DNA from: Promethearchaeota archaeon
GTDB lineage: Archaea; Asgardarchaeota; Lokiarchaeia; Sigynarchaeales; SOKP01
Length of the DNA: 18,278 nt
Direction: 5' to 3'
Assembly (NCBI GenBank): GCA_030605085.1
Contig: JAUWBH010000117.1
Span: 1 to 18,278 of the forward strand
Shown here: in pieces, positions 14,447 through 18,278 of the stretch
Layout of the letters: the number at the start of each line of letters is the position of its first letter
Numbering within the stretch: the first letter of the stretch is position 1
Position numbers and translations under genes: made by a program
The notes under the pieces: model-generated
The model's input: the letters and a program-made list of their open reading frames with translations, nothing else
Databases searched by the model: none
What the model was told of the DNA's origin: nothing

Positions 14447-14518
14447 AAAGTTGTTTATGTAAAGAATGTCAAACCAATAATTAAATACTATAAGAAGCAA
14501 AAACTGTTTTCGGACTAA
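14447..14518 (+). pseudogene. C-terminal remnant of a third adenylate kinase
   Basis: Between the two synthetase copies the frame reads YVKNVKPIIKYYKKQKLFSD then TAA (14456-14518). This aligns with the adenylate kinase C-terminus YENNAKPIIEHYEKKGILARVD of copy 1 and SGPIIEYYKNKGILKK of copy 2. No start or upstream domains remain. It marks a lost kinase copy in the same relative position, before a synthetase, as in the intact module. Confidence 0.72.
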
Positions 14519-15165
14519 TCCTTCTAAAAATTCGGGATTAATATATTTTCAAGAGTAAGATTTATAAATGGAATAAACTTATTTCTTTTTTAGCAAAATT
14601 TTTTTTATTATAAGAATTCGAACTGTATATTTTATTTTAAAAAACTAAAAAATAGAAAGGGAATTAATATGTTAGAAGTACCAAAACCGAAAGATCTGGA
14701 TCTTATTGATAAGAAAGAGTTTAGAAAAAGATTAAGAGAGAATAATAAAAAACATGCACATGAAGTCGCTGAGATCGTTAAAATAGTTGCTGAAAACAAG
14801 GTTTCATGGGGCACAATTGTTGAAAGAAATGCACAAAAATACTCTGATAAAATAGCGGTCAAATTTGAAGATATTACATTAACTTTCAAAGAATTTAATG
14901 AATGGGTAAACCGCTATGCCAATTATTTTATTTCATTAGGCTTAAAAAAAGGTGATGTTGTAGAGCTCATGATGATGAATCGACCAGAATTTTTAATCAC
15001 GCTTTCTGCTCTCGGGAAAATTGGAGCAATTAGTTCATTAATCAATACTGATCAGCGTGAGAGGTCTCTGGTGCATTCTTTAAAACTTAATCCTTCAGAT
15101 GTTTTTATAGTTGACGAAGATTGTTTTAATGCCTTTAATAATGTTAAATCTGACCTTAACTTACG

Positions 15166-15189
15166 AAAAGAGTAAAAGCTCTTTTTTTT
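15166..15189 (+). terminator. Stem-loop plus T tract spanning the TAA of synthetase 2
   Basis: AAAAGAG (15166-15172) and CTCTTTT (15179-15185) pair perfectly around a 6-nt loop that contains the premature stop, followed by TTTT (15186-15189). It looks like an intrinsic terminator placed inside a gene, but the T run also encodes the conserved FFLP segment, so it may be fortuitous. Confidence 0.35.
15173..15175 (+). other. In-frame TAA at a Gln position (acyl-CoA synthetase 2)
   Basis: Codon 169 is TAA in RKE-stop-KLFFLP, whereas synthetase 1 has CAA in SQDQIMYFLP with no gap between the two proteins up to here. The change is a single C-to-T transition. Confidence 0.85.
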
Positions 15190-16509
15190 ACCTTATCAAG
15201 GCTTGATTCCCGTTCCAGACGGATTTCTTGATCTTAGCCAAGTGGTCAAGGATTTTTCTGCGGACAATCCTTTAACTACATCCAATATTAAGAGTTCTGA
15301 TCCACTTGCTTACGTATTTACTTCAGGTACCACAGGCTTACCAAAAGCTTCAATCTTAGTCCATTTACGCATGGTTGGCAGTTATTATATATTTGGTCTT
15401 TTATTGGGGGAATTGACACCTGAAGATATTATGTATGTTGCACTTCCTTTATATCATACCACTGGATTGTGCGTAGGCTGGGCAGCCGCTTTTGGAGTCG
15501 GTGCAGCTACGGCTATTAGATGTAAATTCAGTGTTACCCACTTCTGGGATGATATTCGTAAATTTAATGCCACCGCATTTAGTTATGTCGGAGAATTATG
15601 CCGTTATCTGATTAATCAGCCTCCCAGTCCTAACGACTCAAATAATCCCGTGAGAACGATTATGAGGAACGGTCTTCGCCCGGATATATGGATGGATTTT
15701 AAAAAACGATTCGGCATCACTAAAGTAGGAGAAGTATATGGAGCATCAGAAACAGGCACTGTATTTGCCAATTATTTAAATTTTGATTGTACTGTTGGGT
15801 ATTGTTCAAATCCTTTTGCAATTGTCAAATACGATCATGATGAAGAAAAACCAATGAGAAATGAGGATGGATTCATGCAAAAAGTTGACCCCGGTGAGAC
15901 AGGTTTGCTACTTTGGGGTCTTCAAAATAAATTTGTCTTCGTAGGTTATACTGATAAAAACGCTACAGAAACCAAAATATTGCGGAATGTCTTCAAAGAA
16001 GGTGATGCTTGGTTCAACACGGGCGATTTACTGAGAGATCAAGGGTGTAAACATGTTCAATTTATTGATCGAATCGGGGATACTTTCCGCTGGAAGGCGC
16101 AAAATGTATCCACAACTGAGGTAGAAGAAGTACTTAATGTTTTTGAACATGTTTTAATGTCATCCGTGTATGGTGTGAAAATAACGGGTACTGATGGACG
16201 AGCAGGAATGGCTTCCGTTGTAATCAGTACCAAAATTGAGGACTTTGATTTTAGTGGATTGATTAGTCATTTCAGAAATAACCTACCTCCCTATGCTATT
16301 CCTATTTTTCTAAGATTTAAATCGAATCTATCGATCACAGCGACGTTTAAATTTAAAAAGGTAGAATTAAAAAAAGAGGGCTTCGATCTTGAAAATATAG
16401 ACGATCCTTTGTATGTTATGCTGCCGGGTGAGTCAGAATACACGCCATTGACAAAAAATATCTATGAGAATATTCAAAACAAGAAATATAAATTTTAAAT
16501 TAATGAAAT

Positions 16510-16605
16510 TTATAGTTCCTCTAATTTATTTAACTCCCTTATGGCTTCTAAAACGCTATTAATATTGTTTAAACCGTTTAAAAATTTAATTTCACTCGAG
16601 ACTCG
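16510..16605 (-). other. Short open stretch of helical character, possible gene remnant
   Basis: Read on the minus strand, the frame from 16605 gives RVSSEIKFLNGLNNINSVLE then AIRELNKLEEL and TAA at 16510-16512, bounded upstream by another stop. It has the heptad-like pattern of a real C-terminal helix but no start codon and only about 31 residues. It may be the end of a decayed minus-strand gene. I cannot assign a family. Confidence 0.25.
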
Positions 16606-16628
16606 TTAAATTTCTAAAATAACTTTTA

Positions 16629-16770
16629 ATAAAATTGAAAAAAGAGGGCTTCGACTTAGAAAAAATAGAAGATCCGTTGTATGTAATATTACCGGGTGAG
16701 TCGGAATACACCCCTTTAACAAAGGATATCTATGAAAATATAAAAAAAAATAAAATAAATTTTAAATTAA
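16629..16770 (+). pseudogene. C-terminal remnant of a third acyl-CoA synthetase
   Basis: The frame IKLKKEGFDLEKIEDPLYVI followed by LPGESEYTPLTKDIYENIKK matches the last 50 or so residues of both synthetases (KKEGFDLENIDDPLYVMLPG in copy 2). An indel in an A run shifts the frame at the end, so the usual KYKF stop is missed and the frame runs on to 16817. Nothing upstream of IKLKKEGFD matches. It is the tail of a deleted third copy. Confidence 0.85.
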
Positions 16771-16840
16771 GTTATACCTTATATCTTTTCTATTCTTTGA
16801 CTCTCTTAATATTTTAGTTTGTATTCTTAGTTTTGAGGAT

Positions 16841-17893
16841 TTATTTTATTAAGGTAGAAGCATTTTTTATCTGCTTTTCGGCATCTTTAACTATAGTTTC
16901 GATGATACTGGTAACATTTTCTATGCTGTTGATAATTCCAATGCTTTGGCCTAGCAGTACAGCGCCATCGGTAATATTTCCATTGTAAGCCATTTCCCCT
17001 TTTTTTAACCCATTTATCGTATCTTTCATTGTCATTTTTGCCTCTTCTGCCATTTTTTCTGATTTATCCGCAATGAGACCACGCGATAGTGAATATTTAT
17101 TTTTCCAGAGCCTAATCGGACCTAAAGAACCTGTTACTAAAATGGTATCCTGTGCTTTCGCGGGAGGAGCAACGTTCTTATAATCTTCGTGGAATTCGCT
17201 TTCTTTTGATGCGATGAATCTCGAGCCCATTGCGATCGCTCCAGCTCCCATAGACAAGACGGCCGCGAGCCCTTGACCCGTAGCAAATCCTCCGCAAGCT
17301 ACTATTGGTATATCCGGATATTTTTGAACAACTTGCTGTAATAAAACTAAAGTGCTAACATTTTCATAGGATTGATGACCTCCTCCTTCATTTCCGGTTA
17401 TAACCATACCATCCACTCCAGTCTTAACGCATTTATCTGCCAACCAAAGAGCAGGTGCAACATGAAAATGCTTTATATTCGACCCGCTCTCTTTTAATTT
17501 TTGGTAAGATTTTGATTCCGGCAGCATTTTTGAGGATCCTGCACTGGTAATAGCATAAACACATTGTTTTTTTAGTTTTGGATTGTTCATGATAAATTCC
17601 GGAATTTCCTTACATAATACCGACGCATCTGTTTGCACCCTTGAAGTTCGAATATTAAACCCGAACGGTTTATCAGTGTGCTCAACAACATATTCCATAT
17701 CTCTTTTCATTATTTCAATAGGAGTCCTTCCGGCTTCATAGTCGGTATACAATGCAGTATGACTTAATACACCGAGACCACCGGCTTCTGAAACTGCGAT
17801 AGTTAATTCGGTCGTGTAAAAAGGACCCATTGGCGCTGCGATTATAGGATGTTTAATCCCTAACATTTTAGTTATATTTGTTTCAATTACCAT
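16841..17893 (-). CDS. Nitronate monooxygenase / FabK-type FMN-dependent oxidoreductase
   Basis: A 350-residue TIM-barrel flavoprotein of the 2-nitropropane dioxygenase family, which includes nitronate monooxygenases and enoyl-ACP reductase FabK. The N-terminal LGIKHPIIAAPMGPF (11-25) is the FMN-site start. ITGNEGGGHQ (165-174) carries the family His173, and PIVACGGFATGQGLAAVLSMGAGAIAMGSRF (196-226) contains the phosphate-binding loops. The tail is helical. Length is normal. The ATG at 17893 is preferred to the in-frame TTG at 17896, with AAAGGT about 10 nt upstream. It faces the synthetase cluster tail to tail. A role in fatty acid metabolism (enoyl reduction) would suit the neighbours, but detoxification of nitronates is equally possible. 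Confidence 0.85.
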   Translation of the reverse strand: MVIETNITKMLGIKHPIIAAPMGPFYTTELTIAVSEAGGLGVLSHTALYTDYEAGRTPIEIMKRDMEYVVEHTDKPFGFNIRTSRVQTDASVLCKEIPEFIMNNPKLKKQCVYAITSAGSSKMLPESKSYQKLKESGSNIKHFHVAPALWLADKCVKTGVDGMVITGNEGGGHQSYENVSTLVLLQQVVQKYPDIPIVACGGFATGQGLAAVLSMGAGAIAMGSRFIASKESEFHEDYKNVAPPAKAQDTILVTGSLGPIRLWKNKYSLSRGLIADKSEKMAEEAKMTMKDTINGLKKGEMAYNGNITDGAVLLGQSIGIINSIENVTSIIETIVKDAEKQIKNASTLIK

Positions 17894-17937
17894 CAAATAT
17901 TACCTTTAGATATGCTTATTAAATTTATAGTTTTTTA

Positions 17938-17981
17938 ATGAAGATTTCATGAATCGTTCAATCGTTCAATGAAATCTTCAT
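17938..17981. repeat. 13-bp perfect inverted repeat upstream of the flavoprotein gene
   Basis: ATGAAGATTTCAT (17938-17950) and ATGAAATCTTCAT (17969-17981) are exact reverse complements around an 18-nt loop. The loop contains two copies of AATCGTTC in tandem (17952-17967). It lies 45-88 bp upstream of the ATG at 17893. It could be a hairpin in RNA, a regulator site or a remnant of a mobile element. Confidence 0.7.
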
Positions 17982-18025
17982 AGGCAATTTTAAGTTAAAG
18001 AGGGTTCATTTAAAAAGATTTTTAA

Positions 18026-18047
18026 ATTTTACATTAATATGTAAAAT
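18026..18047. promoter_or_regulatory. Dyad-symmetric operator-like site
   Basis: ATTTTACAT and ATGTAAAAT flank a 4-bp centre TAAT, a 22-bp perfect-arm dyad with the size of TetR- or MarR-type operators. It lies 133 bp upstream of the flavoprotein gene. In AT-rich DNA such dyads are moderately common, so function is only suggested. Confidence 0.4.
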
Positions 18048-18278
18048 CGGTTGTTTTGTTTTCAAAGTTTTTTCTGATTGGAGTCATAGATAAATTATTT
18101 ATATAATTAATAAAGAATAAATATGTTTAATTAATTCAATTCTTAAGTTTACAAGTTAATCAATAAAAAGTTATTTTTTCATGATATGCTACCGACATTA
18201 ATGAATTACAAGACTTTGGAGTAAAAAAGTAGGGGGGATGTAAGAATTTATCATTTAAATTCGATTGCCTTAAGATTT

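Larger units (their letters stand above)
14669..16498 (+). pseudogene. FATP-type acyl-CoA synthetase 2, interrupted by an in-frame TAA
   Basis: A tandem paralogue of synthetase 1 with the same 609-position frame, starting at ATG 14669 (AGAAAGGG before it) and ending TAA 16496-16498. The AMP-binding SGTTGLPKASI, LPLYHTTGLCVG, EVYGASETGTVFAN, WFNTGDLLRD and DRIGDTFRWKAQNVSTTEVE are all intact. A single TAA at codon 169 (15173-15175) splits it in the same frame. The paralogue has CAA (Gln169) there, so one C-to-T change explains it. The 168-residue first part lacks the adenylation motifs; the second part could start only at weak codons such as TTG at 15203. Sequence beyond the stop shows no other damage, so the break is recent, or the stop is somehow read. 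Confidence 0.84.
17897..18278. other. AT-rich right end without a recognised gene
   Basis: About 380 bp carrying the two inverted repeats listed separately. Near the right edge AGGGGGGATG (18231-18240) looks like a ribosome site, but the ATG is followed at once by TAA, and no good start lies within reach before the edge. A gene starting just beyond the window is possible. Confidence 0.4.

Noticed and set aside
11047..16498. Genome-wide reassignment of TAA and TAG to Gln
   Set aside because: Most intact genes here end in TAA at the expected family length (for example L11, adenylate kinase 2 and synthetase 1), so TAA must act as a stop. The two TAG-terminated genes (charged protein, thiW) have TAA six and two codons later, which leaves TAG readthrough open but, in AT-rich DNA, is weak evidence.
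1000..18278. tRNA genes, CRISPR arrays or IS elements in the intergenic regions
   Set aside because: No T-arm GTTCGANTC-type sequence in a cloverleaf context, no regularly spaced repeats and no transposase-like frame were found by eye.

Overview
The window looks like chromosomal DNA of an AT-rich archaeon, most likely of the Asgard/Lokiarchaeia type. That taxonomic call is an inference. It rests on archaeal-type ribosomal proteins L11 and L1, archaeal TATA boxes at leaderless-compatible spacing, a ThiW-type vitamin transporter subunit, eukaryote-like FATP-class acyl-CoA synthetases and a Lys/Asn/Ile-rich proteome. No tRNA, rRNA, CRISPR array or intact insertion sequence was seen.

Layout. (1) 1-983, minus strand: an L11-L1 ribosomal operon. 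L1 runs off the left edge. L11 is interrupted by two tiny intervening sequences of 29 and 31 nt in its most conserved motif. Removing both restores a perfect 165-residue L11, which makes this the most remarkable part of the window. (2) 1490-4095: an RNase Z-like metallo-hydrolase (+) converges on a CocE/X-Pro-peptidase-type hydrolase (-). (3) 4419-6248 (+): a low-complexity, charge-segregated protein with RGK repeats, then a multi-pass membrane protein. (4) 6299-9074 (-): a small helical protein, a HTH/multi-Cys/ferredoxin protein and a tandem pair of FAHD1-like hydrolases. (5) 9217-10866 (+): thiW, a degenerate P-loop protein, a ribbon-helix-helix/UPF0175 protein and the 3' remnant of an aminotransferase gene. 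(6) 11047-16770 (+): a duplicated adenylate kinase / acyl-CoA synthetase module. It contains one complete and one nonsense-interrupted copy of each gene, plus C-terminal remnants of a third copy of each. (7) 16841-17893 (-): a nitronate monooxygenase/FabK-type flavoprotein with two inverted repeats upstream.

How the genes fit together. FATP-type synthetases activate fatty acids to acyl-CoA and release AMP plus PPi. Adenylate kinase turns AMP plus ATP into 2 ADP. Their adjacency and apparent co-duplication suggest a local fatty-acid activation and AMP-recycling module. Both interrupted copies carry a premature stop exactly where the intact paralogue has Gln (CAG to TAG, CAA to TAA), and the coding sequence beyond is intact. 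TAA clearly acts as the normal stop elsewhere in the window, so wholesale code reassignment is not supported. Recent nonsense mutation, suppression or sequence error remain possible.
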